Source: an uncultured Eubacteriales bacterium (lineage in GTDB: Bacteria; Bacillota; Clostridia; Lachnospirales; CAG-274). From it: a DNA stretch of 51,451 nucleotides. The stretch's first letter is position 1. Every line of letters begins with the position of its first letter. Shown here piece by piece: positions 8,869 to 16,258 of the stretch. A program made the position numbers and the translations under genes. The notes under the pieces are model-generated. The model saw only the letters and a program-made list of their open reading frames with translations, ran no database searches and was not told where the DNA came from. The stretch covers positions 1 through 51,451 of the forward strand of contig CABVAP010000004.1 in NCBI GenBank assembly GCA_902496345.1, written 5' to 3'.

Positions 8869-9441
8869 TTATTTAATCATTTTTCTTGTGTTCATATAAA
8901 AGCCAAACCCAGCACCGATAGCACCACCGATTATATGAGTAAGGTTAGAAACGTTATCATCGACAAACAATCCATCATAAACCTGCCCACCGATGTAAAT
9001 AACAGCGACCAATACAAAAGTCATAGGAATCTGCCCCTCTTTCATTCCAGAGAAAGAAGACAAAAGTATAAGAGCAAAAACAACACCACTTGCCCCAAGT
9101 AACCTAACATCAGGGAACAAAACAAAATTGACAAGTCCAGTTAAAATAGCTGTTGTAACTATAATAACAACCAGATTGTAAGAGCCATATTTTTCCTCAA
9201 TCATAGGCCCTATAACAAGTAATAGCATTGCATTTCCGATAAAGTGCGACCAGTCGGCACTGCCAAATATATGTCCAAAAAATCGTATATAAGTAAAGGG
9301 ATTAGTAAGCGAAGAATTATAGACGCTAAACAATAAATCGTTTGAGGCTCCATTTGTAATCCAGCTAAGGGATAGAGCGACAAAAGAAATCAAGAAAAAA
9401 ATCAAAATAACAGGTGAATTAAATGCAATTTTAAATCTCAT
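8869..9441 (-). CDS. Rhomboid-family intramembrane serine protease
   Basis: Six-helix membrane protein of 190 residues. The rhomboid catalytic pair is visible: Ser118 in GASG and His169 in the later THIIGGAIGAGFG helix. WSHFIGNAMLLL (His66, Asn70) is the usual helix-2 oxyanion region. The start chosen is the ATG 8 bases after AAGGGG; a GTG three codons upstream is too close to the ribosome site. It is the first gene of the minus-strand operon behind a strong promoter at 9501-9529, with the yceG-like gene 29 bases downstream. A membrane protease in a Ter-type stress cluster suggests a membrane-damage role; this is inference. Confidence 0.85.
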   Translation of the reverse strand: MRFKIAFNSPVILIFFLISFVALSLSWITNGASNDLLFSVYNSSLTNPFTYIRFFGHIFGSADWSHFIGNAMLLLVIGPMIEEKYGSYNLVVIIVTTAILTGLVNFVLFPDVRLLGASGVVFALILLSSFSGMKEGQIPMTFVLVAVIYIGGQVYDGLFVDDNVSNLTHIIGGAIGAGFGFYMNTRKMIK

Positions 9442-9500
9442 ACCATACACCCCTTATGTAAAGAGTTTAATTTTATATCAAGAAAAACTTATCGAAACCA

Positions 9501-9529
9501 ATTATACTATTTTTTGTCAAAAAAGTCAA
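9501..9529 (-). promoter_or_regulatory. Sigma-A promoter of the rhomboid-yceG-telA operon
   Basis: On the minus strand TTGACT (9529-9524) and TATAAT (9506-9501) are separated by exactly 17 bases, about 60 bases upstream of the rhomboid start codon. The 9442-9833 gap otherwise holds only the divergent promoter of the ABC operon. Confidence 0.75.
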
Positions 9530-9675
9530 TATAATTTGTGTAAATAAACCTTATTATAAAAGGTGTTTACCAACACATTGCAAATTTCCCAAATCAGAAT
9601 AAAACAAATAGATAAAATATGTCTATATAAGTTCTTTTTTTTATTGAATATTACCAGATTGTTACACCTTCTGTC

Positions 9676-9704
9676 TTGACTGACTAGGCTGTATATGTTA
9701 TAAT
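9676..9704 (+). promoter_or_regulatory. Sigma-A promoter of the trpXYZ-like operon
   Basis: TTGACT at 9676-9681 and TATAAT at 9699-9704 with a 17-base spacer. The predicted leader of about 120 bases has no recognisable T-box or other riboswitch core. Confidence 0.75.
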
Positions 9705-9833
9705 TAAAACGTTTAAGACAATTATTTTAATATTACATAGCAATTTAGGTTATATTAAAAATAAAAAATCCGGAATATGCCGAATAGCTTAAATCGTGAT
9801 TATAAAATTTTTTAAGAAAAGGAGTCGTTTTTT

Positions 9834-10793
9834 ATGAAGATGAAAAAAATTTTATCACTTTTTACTGCTGGTATAGTTATGACAACAGCTCTTTTTACAG
9901 GTTGTGACGATTCAGCAGAATATAATATAGGTCTTTGTCAGTTAGTTCAGCACGAGGCACTTGATGCAGCTACAAAAGGTTTTCAAGATGCCCTCACTGA
10001 AAAACTTGGCGATAAAGTTCACTTTGACCTCCAAAACGCAGCTGGTGATTCAGCAACTTGTTCAACAATCGTAAATCAATTTGTTTCAGCAGGTGATGAC
10101 CTTATCTTTGCAAATGCAACACCATCATTACAGGCAGCAGCATCAGCAACAGGCGATATTCCTATTGTTGGCACATCAATAACAGATTATGCAACAGCAC
10201 TCAGCATAGATAATTGGACAGGCTCAACAGGAAGAAATATAACAGGAACATCAGACCTTGCACCTCTTGCAGGACAAGCAGAAATGATAAAAGAACTTGT
10301 TCCAGATAAAAAGAAAGTAGGTCTTCTCTACTGTTCAAGTGAAGCAAACTCAAAATATCAAGTAGATGTAATTACAAAAGAACTTACAAAACTCGGCTAT
10401 GAATGTACACCATACCCATTTGCAGACTCAAATGACGTTGCACAGGTTACATCAACAGCTAAAGACAACAGCGAAATTCTTTATATCCCTACAGATAACA
10501 CAGCAGCAGCAAACACAGAAATCATTGCAAACGTAGTAGGAAATAAAATTCCTGTTTTCTCTGGTGAAGAGGGAATTTGTAAAACTTGTGGTGTTGCAAC
10601 TCTTTCAATAAACTATGAAGACATCGGAAGAATTGCCGGCGATATGGCGTATGAAATTCTTGTAAATAAAAAAGACCCAGCAACAATGGATATTAAGTTT
10701 GCTGAAAATATCAAAAAAGAATATGTAAAAGAACGTGCAGACGCACTCGGAATAAAAGTTCCAAGTGATTATGTAGGGCTTGAAACAAAATAA
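9834..10793 (+). CDS. ABC transporter substrate-binding lipoprotein (TrpX-like)
   Basis: Extracellular solute-binding lipoprotein, 319 residues. The signal peptide ends in the lipobox LFTGC with Cys24 as the lipid anchor. The rest is a two-lobe periplasmic-binding fold of the TrpX/COG2984 family: IGLCQLVQHEALDAA at the mature N-terminus, FANATPSLQAA, GTSITDYATA, GLLYCSSEANSKYQ, YIPTDNTAAAN and INYEDIGRIAGDMAYEIL. In this family the cargo is tryptophan, tyrosine or a related compound; the substrate here cannot be fixed from sequence. AAGGAG lies 9 bases before the ATG. It is the first gene of a three-gene uptake operon with permease and ATPase downstream. Confidence 0.88.
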   Translation: MKMKKILSLFTAGIVMTTALFTGCDDSAEYNIGLCQLVQHEALDAATKGFQDALTEKLGDKVHFDLQNAAGDSATCSTIVNQFVSAGDDLIFANATPSLQAAASATGDIPIVGTSITDYATALSIDNWTGSTGRNITGTSDLAPLAGQAEMIKELVPDKKKVGLLYCSSEANSKYQVDVITKELTKLGYECTPYPFADSNDVAQVTSTAKDNSEILYIPTDNTAAANTEIIANVVGNKIPVFSGEEGICKTCGVATLSINYEDIGRIAGDMAYEILVNKKDPATMDIKFAENIKKEYVKERADALGIKVPSDYVGLETK

Positions 10794-10804
10794 TTTGTAT
10801 TGCC

Positions 10805-10839
10805 TTGAGCCTATAGGCTGTAAAAAGCTATAGGCTCAA
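10805..10839 (+). terminator. Intercistronic hairpin between binding protein and permease
   Basis: A perfect 12-bp stem (TTGAGCCTATAG / CTATAGGCTCAA) with an 11-base loop. No T run follows, so it is more likely an mRNA stabiliser or partial terminator that raises binding-protein output over permease, as is common in ABC operons. Confidence 0.65.
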
Positions 10840-10859
10840 TTTGTGATAGGAGGAACAAG

Positions 10860-11786
10860 ATGATTGGTTTTTTAAGTGCTATGCCGGGTGCAGCAGCACA
10901 AGGTATAATTTGGGGCATAATGGCAATAGGTGTTTATCTTACCTATAAAATCCTTGATGTTGCCGACCTTACGGTTGACGGTTCATTTGCGACAGGTGGA
11001 GCTGTTCTCGTTGTTTGTGTAACAAACGGTATGAATGTCTGGCTTGCTATGTTATTAGCATTTTTAGCTGGTTGCCTCGGTGGACTTGCAACTGGTATAT
11101 TCTATACAAAATTCGGTATTCCAGCGATATTATCTGGTATACTTATGCAGTTGTCGTTGTATTCAATAAACTTGCACATAATGTCAGAAAAAGCAAACTT
11201 ACCACTTTCTGTTGAAAAATATGATATTTTACTTTCACTTAGAAATATCCCTAGTGCTTTGGTAGTTACTGTAATTTTCACAGTTTTATTGATAGCAATA
11301 CTTTATTGGTTCTTTGGAACAGAGTTAGGCCACTCAATTAGAGCTACCGGCTCAAATAGAGCGATGGCAAAAGCAAACGGAATAAATACAGATTCAAAGG
11401 CAATAATAGGATTAGTTCTTTCAAATGGTATCGTTGCATTATCTGGTGCTTTGTTAGCACAGTATCAAGGTTTCAGCGATATTAATATGGGACGTGGTGC
11501 AATCGTTATTGGTCTTGCAGCCGTTATAATCGGTAACGTTGTTTTTGGCAAGATATTCAAAAACTTTGCGTTAAGACTTCTTTCTGCCGTTTTAGGTGGT
11601 ATAATCTACTACATAGTAATAACACTTGTCCTTAGAGCAGGCTTAAACGCAAACGACCTTAAATTATTCTCAGCAATAGTTGTTGCGATATTCCTTGGTA
11701 TTCCATATTGGAAAAGAAAATTTTCAGAAAGACCAACAACCGAACCTAAGAATATAACTCAAACTAAATCAAAGGAGGAATTGTAA
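10860..11786 (+). CDS. ABC transporter permease (TrpY-like, COG4120)
   Basis: Integral membrane protein, 308 residues, about eight hydrophobic segments. It matches the branched-chain-amino-acid-type permease superfamily: AAQGIIWGIMAIGVYLTYKI near the N-terminus, the family stretch ADLTVDGSFATGGA (about 36-49), the loop GTELGHSIRATGSNRAMAKA (about 157-176) that contacts the ATPase, and GLAAVIIGNVVFG. An AGGAGG ribosome site precedes the ATG. Its last codon overlaps the first base of the ATPase start (A of taATG), so the two are translationally coupled. It forms the channel for the substrate delivered by the upstream lipoprotein. Confidence 0.88.
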   Translation: MIGFLSAMPGAAAQGIIWGIMAIGVYLTYKILDVADLTVDGSFATGGAVLVVCVTNGMNVWLAMLLAFLAGCLGGLATGIFYTKFGIPAILSGILMQLSLYSINLHIMSEKANLPLSVEKYDILLSLRNIPSALVVTVIFTVLLIAILYWFFGTELGHSIRATGSNRAMAKANGINTDSKAIIGLVLSNGIVALSGALLAQYQGFSDINMGRGAIVIGLAAVIIGNVVFGKIFKNFALRLLSAVLGGIIYYIVITLVLRAGLNANDLKLFSAIVVAIFLGIPYWKRKFSERPTTEPKNITQTKSKEEL

Positions 11787-12580
11787 TGTTAAAAATAAAC
11801 GGAATTTACAAAACCTTCAATAAAGGAACTATAAACGAAAAACACGCTTTAAATGGGGTTAATCTCACATTAAATGAGGGTGACTTTGTAACAATAATTG
11901 GTGGTAATGGTGCTGGTAAATCAACTCTTTTAAACAGTATATGTGGCGTTTTCCCCGTTGACTGTGGTAGCATAATGATAGATAACGTTGATGTAACAAG
12001 GTTTCCAGAACATAAGAGAGCAAAATATTTAGGTAGAGTATTTCAAGACCCAATGATGGGAACAGCTTCCGATATGCAGATAATTGAAAATATGTCACTT
12101 GCATATAGACGTGGTAAAAAACGTGGTTTAAAATTTGCCATAAACAAAAAAGAAAAAGAAATGTATATACAGATGCTTTCTCACTTAGGTTTGGGTCTTG
12201 AAAATAGACTTACAAGCAAAGTTGGTTTGCTTTCAGGAGGTCAAAGACAGGCACTTACTTTACTTATGGCAGTAATGCAAAGACCAAAACTTTTACTTCT
12301 TGACGAACATACAGCAGCGCTTGACCCAAAAACGGCACACACAGTTCTTTCACTTTCAGATAAGTTTATCGAAGAGGGTTCACTTACAGCTATGATGATT
12401 ACTCATAATATGAAAGACGCAATAACTCACGGAAATAGACTTATTATGATGCACGAAGGAAAAATAATTTATGACGTAAGTGGCGTAGAAAAGAAAAATC
12501 TTACAGTTGAAGACCTTCTTCAAAAATTTGCATCATTAAGTGGCGAAGAATTTGCAAACGACAGAGCATTATTAAACTAG
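11786..12580 (+). CDS. ABC transporter ATP-binding protein (TrpZ-like, COG1101)
   Basis: Cytoplasmic ATPase subunit, 264 residues. Walker A GGNGAGKST at 39-47, Q-loop VFQDPMMG near 85-92, signature LSGGQRQA at 149-156, Walker B LLLLDEHTAALDP at 169-181 and the H-loop THN near 205. The DEHTAAL form of Walker B is typical of this subfamily. It starts inside the permease stop codon and ends the operon, followed by a strong bidirectional hairpin. Confidence 0.9.
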   Translation: MLKINGIYKTFNKGTINEKHALNGVNLTLNEGDFVTIIGGNGAGKSTLLNSICGVFPVDCGSIMIDNVDVTRFPEHKRAKYLGRVFQDPMMGTASDMQIIENMSLAYRRGKKRGLKFAINKKEKEMYIQMLSHLGLGLENRLTSKVGLLSGGQRQALTLLMAVMQRPKLLLLDEHTAALDPKTAHTVLSLSDKFIEEGSLTAMMITHNMKDAITHGNRLIMMHEGKIIYDVSGVEKKNLTVEDLLQKFASLSGEEFANDRALLN

Positions 12581-12591
12581 CATAATAAACA

Positions 12592-12643
12592 AAAAAAACG
12601 GTTGTTTCAAGGAATTTTTATTTCCTCAAAGCAACCGTTTTTT
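12592..12643. terminator. Bidirectional terminator between ABC operon and tetR
   Basis: AAAAAACGGTTG and CAACCGTTTTTT form a 12-bp stem with an inner GGAAA/TTTCC helix and T runs on both strands. It ends the plus-strand ABC operon and the minus-strand tetR transcript. Confidence 0.85.
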
Positions 12644-12702
12644 ACTATCTCATTCAAATCGAATTATAAACTTTTCAAACCAACGTCCCAATGAAATCAT
12701 TT

Positions 12703-13320
12703 TTAATCTAATAATCGATTAATAGTTTCCTCAGTAATCTGGTAAATTGTCAAATATCTAAAAGGAACGCCAGCCTCTTCCATTGCGTCCTTTTGTTTTT
12801 CAGTAATTGTTGTATAGGGATATATCCCATACATAAAAGGCAAAAACGCAAAAACAAATTCGTCAATTTCTTCTTTTGTCATAGAGAAAAATTTATCAAG
12901 GCATTTCTGAATAACTTTTATTGCATTACCATAAGACTCTTTAAGCTCTATCAGCCTTTCCATTCGACAATTTTCTTCCATATCAAAAAGGTTCATTGCG
13001 AGTAGTTTCAATAAATTTTTTCTTTTCTCAAGAGAATGTGCAACAGCCTTTGCAAAGTCACCTTTAGCCATAACGTCATTGTCATTAAATATCGATTTCA
13101 ATTCTGAAATCCATTTTTCATATTCTCTTTTCATAAATGCAATAAATATTTCCTCTTTTGTTTGAAAATAATTGTATATAGATGTTCTTGTAAAAGAAGT
13201 CACTTTACCTATTTCTTTTATTGTAATTTCCTTAAAGCTCATTGTCTGGTATAACTTTTCGCAAACATCTATAATTTCTTCTTTACGAGAATTTGTCAAT
13301 TGTTCTGAACCTTTTGGCAT
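12703..13320 (-). CDS. TetR-family transcriptional regulator
   Basis: A 205-residue repressor. The N-terminal TetR DNA-binding domain is clear: REEIIDVCEKLYQTMSFKEI (about 13-32), then ITIKEIGKVTSFTRTSIYNYFQTKEEIF with the helix-turn-helix around 31-58. The C-terminal half is a helical ligand or dimer domain with no recognised ligand family. The promoter carries a palindrome covering the -35 box, which suggests autoregulation. It is convergent with the ABC operon, and no divergent target gene is adjacent; a target elsewhere is possible. Confidence 0.88.
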   Translation of the reverse strand: MPKGSEQLTNSRKEEIIDVCEKLYQTMSFKEITIKEIGKVTSFTRTSIYNYFQTKEEIFIAFMKREYEKWISELKSIFNDNDVMAKGDFAKAVAHSLEKRKNLLKLLAMNLFDMEENCRMERLIELKESYGNAIKVIQKCLDKFFSMTKEEIDEFVFAFLPFMYGIYPYTTITEKQKDAMEEAGVPFRYLTIYQITEETINRLLD

Positions 13321-13363
13321 TTGCTTTTCCTCTTTCTATCTAAATAATTCTTATCGTCATTTA

Positions 13364-13392
13364 ATTATATAATTGTTCTGACATAATGTCAA
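13364..13392 (-). promoter_or_regulatory. tetR promoter with overlapping palindromic operator
   Basis: Minus-strand TTGACA (13392-13387) and TATAAT (13369-13364) with a 17-base spacer. The 13-base palindrome TGACATAATGTCA (13379-13391) overlaps the -35 box and fits an autoregulatory TetR operator. Confidence 0.65.
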
Positions 13393-13430
13393 CAAAGTAT
13401 ATTAAAATCTCAAATATTTAAAATGATAAA

Positions 13431-13453
13431 GGACTGCCAAAATACGACAGTCC
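13431..13453 (-). terminator. Hairpin after the FliD-C-like gene
   Basis: GGACTG (13431-13436) pairs with CAGTCC (13448-13453) just downstream of the minus-strand gene that ends at 13483, followed on that strand by a T-rich tail. Short stem, moderate support. Confidence 0.45.
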
Positions 13454-13482
13454 CTGTTATCGATATAGCCAGAGCTAACAAA

Positions 13483-14265
13483 TCAAAGACTTATGTCAAC
13501 AAGCATACCTGTTTCGATAATTTTAACGGTATTGTGACTTTTGCTAGAGTTGTTAGCAAATATGTAGTTATAATAATAATCTAAATTTCTAAAGTTCATA
13601 TGTTCTTCCATAGGTACAGTCATTATCTCACAAGTGTCATCATATATCGATTGGCAAAACTCTTTCAAAGGCGAAAGATTTTCTGATATATTTTTTTGTG
13701 AGAGCGAATCAAAATATTCCTCATCAAAAGATATTTTTTCAATAGGCTTGTCGTTCAAACCTTCGTCAGATGTACCTTCTGTTTTTGTAGAAACATCAGA
13801 AAAACCAAGCTTTGCAAGACAATCAAAATTATCTGAAACCCTAAACTTTAAGCTGTCAGAAAAAGTTGATAGGAGAGGACTTTGCCTGTTGTTTCTTTTT
13901 GCAAAATTATTATAAGCATTATATTTTTTTGCAAAATCCGAAAGACTCTTTTTTATTTTTTCTTTTGTCGCTCCAAAGTTAAATAACAAACTTCCTGTGT
14001 TATTTATAACGTTCTTTGCCGAATTTTTTATAGAGTTAAGGTCTAATGAAATCGTTTCGGCATAGTCAACAATTTCATTTTTAAATGACTTATTCAAAAA
14101 GAAAGAATATTCATTTTCAGACTCAACCTCTGAACTTCCAGAATTAGACGTATCTGATTTTGAATGTTCAGTTTTTGAATAACTTACAGGAACTTTTGAC
14201 GTTATTTTTTCATTTTTAAAAATATAAGGCTTATATAAATCATAGTAGAAAAGATTTGTAAGCAT
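13483..14265 (-). CDS. Uncharacterised protein, weakly FliD C-terminal-like
   Basis: A 260-residue soluble protein with no signal peptide. After a Ser/Glu-rich linker (about 30-50), it has a helical region: SLDLNSIKNSAKNVINNTG, then KIKKSLSDFAKKYNAYNNFA, SPLLSTFSDSLKFRVSD, CLAKLGFS and KISFDEEYFDSL. The order (paired helix with xxFxxxYN, S-P-L, xxLxxLG, then a DEExF helix) recalls the C-terminal domain of the flagellar cap FliD, but no other flagellar gene is near. A GGAGGGGG ribosome site supports the start. No function is assigned; a structural or secreted-assembly relative is only a guess. Confidence 0.55.
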   Translation of the reverse strand: MLTNLFYYDLYKPYIFKNEKITSKVPVSYSKTEHSKSDTSNSGSSEVESENEYSFFLNKSFKNEIVDYAETISLDLNSIKNSAKNVINNTGSLLFNFGATKEKIKKSLSDFAKKYNAYNNFAKRNNRQSPLLSTFSDSLKFRVSDNFDCLAKLGFSDVSTKTEGTSDEGLNDKPIEKISFDEEYFDSLSQKNISENLSPLKEFCQSIYDDTCEIMTVPMEEHMNFRNLDYYYNYIFANNSSKSHNTVKIIETGMLVDISL

Positions 14266-14331
14266 AGCAATCCCCCTCCTTCCTAAAAACTATACTAAAA
14301 AGACCATACAAAAAATTTAGCTAAGAATATA

Positions 14332-14733
14332 TTACTCTTCGTCTTCGAAATCGTCGTCTTCAAAGTCGTCATATTCGTCATCAAATTCGTCATCATCTTC
14401 GAAAGCTTCATCACCAAATAATTCAAAGAATGCGTCTTCAACTTTTTCAAATTCTTCATCTGTTTGAATGTTTAAAAGTTCAAAGCTTTCGTCCTCGTGA
14501 AGAATAAATTGATAAATCAAAACTTCTTCTTCGCCCATTGGTAAAAGAGCAATATACTCTTTGTCATCAACGTCAAATGTTCCAAGAACAGAGCATTTTA
14601 ATTCTTCGTTTTCGTCAGTAACGATAGTCATTGTCTGGTGTTCGTGTTCGCCACCACAACAGCAATCATCGTGTTCGTGAGAATGTTCGTGTTCGTGTTC
14701 ACAACCACAAGTGCATTTTTCTTCGTTATCCAT
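14332..14733 (-). CDS. DUF1292 protein with Cys/His-rich head and acidic tail
   Basis: A 133-residue protein whose middle (about 33-105) is a DUF1292 domain: MTIVTDENEELKCSVLGTF, DDKEYIALLP, VLIYQF and FELLNIQTDEEFEKVEDAF. The first 32 residues are dense in metal ligands: CTCGCEHEHEHSHEHDDCCC then GGEHEH, with six Cys and eight His. The last 28 residues are almost only Asp and Glu. DUF1292 proteins are common in Clostridia and of unknown function. The head could bind Zn, Ni or Cu, which is unusual for the family. AAAGGAGA lies upstream of the ATG. Confidence 0.85.
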   Translation of the reverse strand: MDNEEKCTCGCEHEHEHSHEHDDCCCGGEHEHQTMTIVTDENEELKCSVLGTFDVDDKEYIALLPMGEEEVLIYQFILHEDESFELLNIQTDEEFEKVEDAFFELFGDEAFEDDDEFDDEYDDFEDDDFEDEE

Positions 14734-14842
14734 AGTAATCTCCTTTATATTTTGATTTTTTATAAAACAATTATATCATATATTTTATGCAAAAACTACA
14801 AAAATATTATTTTTTTACAAAAATTTTTCCAAGTAGAAATGA

Positions 14843-16231
14843 TTAAACTTTAATTTTTGCCCACTTACCACCACTAAATCGAATAAATACGATTACAGAA
14901 CGTATAACCTGGTCAAATATTATTGCACCCCAAGCACCAGGAAGCCCAAGACCCAATTGATAAACAGCAAACATACTAGCAAGTGGTCGTATTATAAGCA
15001 CACCAACAAGAGTTGAAACAGCAACCGTTCTTGTATCGCCTGCCCCACGCAATGCACCACTTATTATAAGTTGTGATGACTGGAAAGGCTGAATTATTGC
15101 AAGGAATATCATAACACTTACACCTTTTGAAATTATGTCTACATCATCAGAAAACATTTGCATAACTGGCTCTGCAAAAATATACAAGACTACACCGAGT
15201 AAGAGAGATATATACATACCATATTTTCGGCTTAAAAATGTATAAGCATAACCTTTGTCTGGACGATTTTTACCAAGGCTTTGACCAATCAAAGACGTTG
15301 CAGCGATACCAAAAGCCTGCCCATTCATAAATGAAAGACCCATTATGTTAAGGCAAATCTGATGTGCTGCTAAAGCATTTTCGCCGAGAGAGCTTACCGT
15401 CAAAGTACACATTATAAGACCAAAACGCAAAGCAAACTGTTCAAACATAGATGGAATACCTATGTTTAAAACTCTTTTTATCATTTTTAAATCAATTTTA
15501 AAAGCCTTTTTGATGTCATAATATAAATAGTGGTCTTTTCGCAAAATAGTTGCAAAAGCAGCGATACAAGCAATTGTCTGACCCATTACGGTAGCGATAG
15601 ATGCACCGGCAACACCAAGTTTCGGAAAACCAAAATTTCCATAAATCAAAATGTAGTTAAAGATTATATTTATAACGTTTGCAAATAAGTTGTAGTACAT
15701 AGGTACTTTTGTTTGCCCTATTCCTCTGAGTGCTGCCGTTATAGAAAGGCTAAGTGCATTAAATACAAAGCCCAACATTTGTATCTGCATATAATATGTT
15801 CCGTTTTGTATAGTATATTCATTTGTTGCCCCCATAAATATTACCATATCACGAGAAAAGATATAGCCTATTACGGAAATTACAAGCGACAAGCAAAATG
15901 ATAAAAATATACTTTGTCGAAGTGCATTTATTGCGTTACCCTGTTCGTTCATACCCTTAAATCTAGCTATAAGGGCAGTTGTTCCAGCATTTAATGCAAT
16001 AAATGTACAAAGCAAAAGGAATTTAGGTTGTGTACAAAACGCAACGCTTGCAAGTTCAGATGAACCAAGTTTACCAACCATCATATTATCGACAACCGTA
16101 CACAGTTGTATCAGAATAAGCTCTAAAAGAGATGGCCAAGCGATTTGTATTATATTTTTTCGAAGTTCCTTTATAGTCGTATCTTGAGGTAACTCAAGAG
16201 AAAACATTTTTTTCAAAATGCTTAAATTCAT
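14843..16231 (-). CDS. MATE-family multidrug/cation exporter
   Basis: Integral membrane transporter of 462 residues with twelve predicted helices in two MatE halves (about 20-200 and 245-430). Family marks are IIQIAWPSLLELILIQL, VDNMMVGKLGSSELASVAF and, in the second half, GIPSMFEQFALRFG. It would use a Na+ or H+ gradient to expel cationic organic compounds. It lies 27 bases downstream of the GH13 gene stop region on the same strand; a shared transcript is possible. Substrate unknown. Confidence 0.88.
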   Translation of the reverse strand: MNLSILKKMFSLELPQDTTIKELRKNIIQIAWPSLLELILIQLCTVVDNMMVGKLGSSELASVAFCTQPKFLLLCTFIALNAGTTALIARFKGMNEQGNAINALRQSIFLSFCLSLVISVIGYIFSRDMVIFMGATNEYTIQNGTYYMQIQMLGFVFNALSLSITAALRGIGQTKVPMYYNLFANVINIIFNYILIYGNFGFPKLGVAGASIATVMGQTIACIAAFATILRKDHYLYYDIKKAFKIDLKMIKRVLNIGIPSMFEQFALRFGLIMCTLTVSSLGENALAAHQICLNIMGLSFMNGQAFGIAATSLIGQSLGKNRPDKGYAYTFLSRKYGMYISLLLGVVLYIFAEPVMQMFSDDVDIISKGVSVMIFLAIIQPFQSSQLIISGALRGAGDTRTVAVSTLVGVLIIRPLASMFAVYQLGLGLPGAWGAIIFDQVIRSVIVFIRFSGGKWAKIKV

Positions 16232-16258
16232 TTATGTCACCAAGTTTCTAAATTACAT

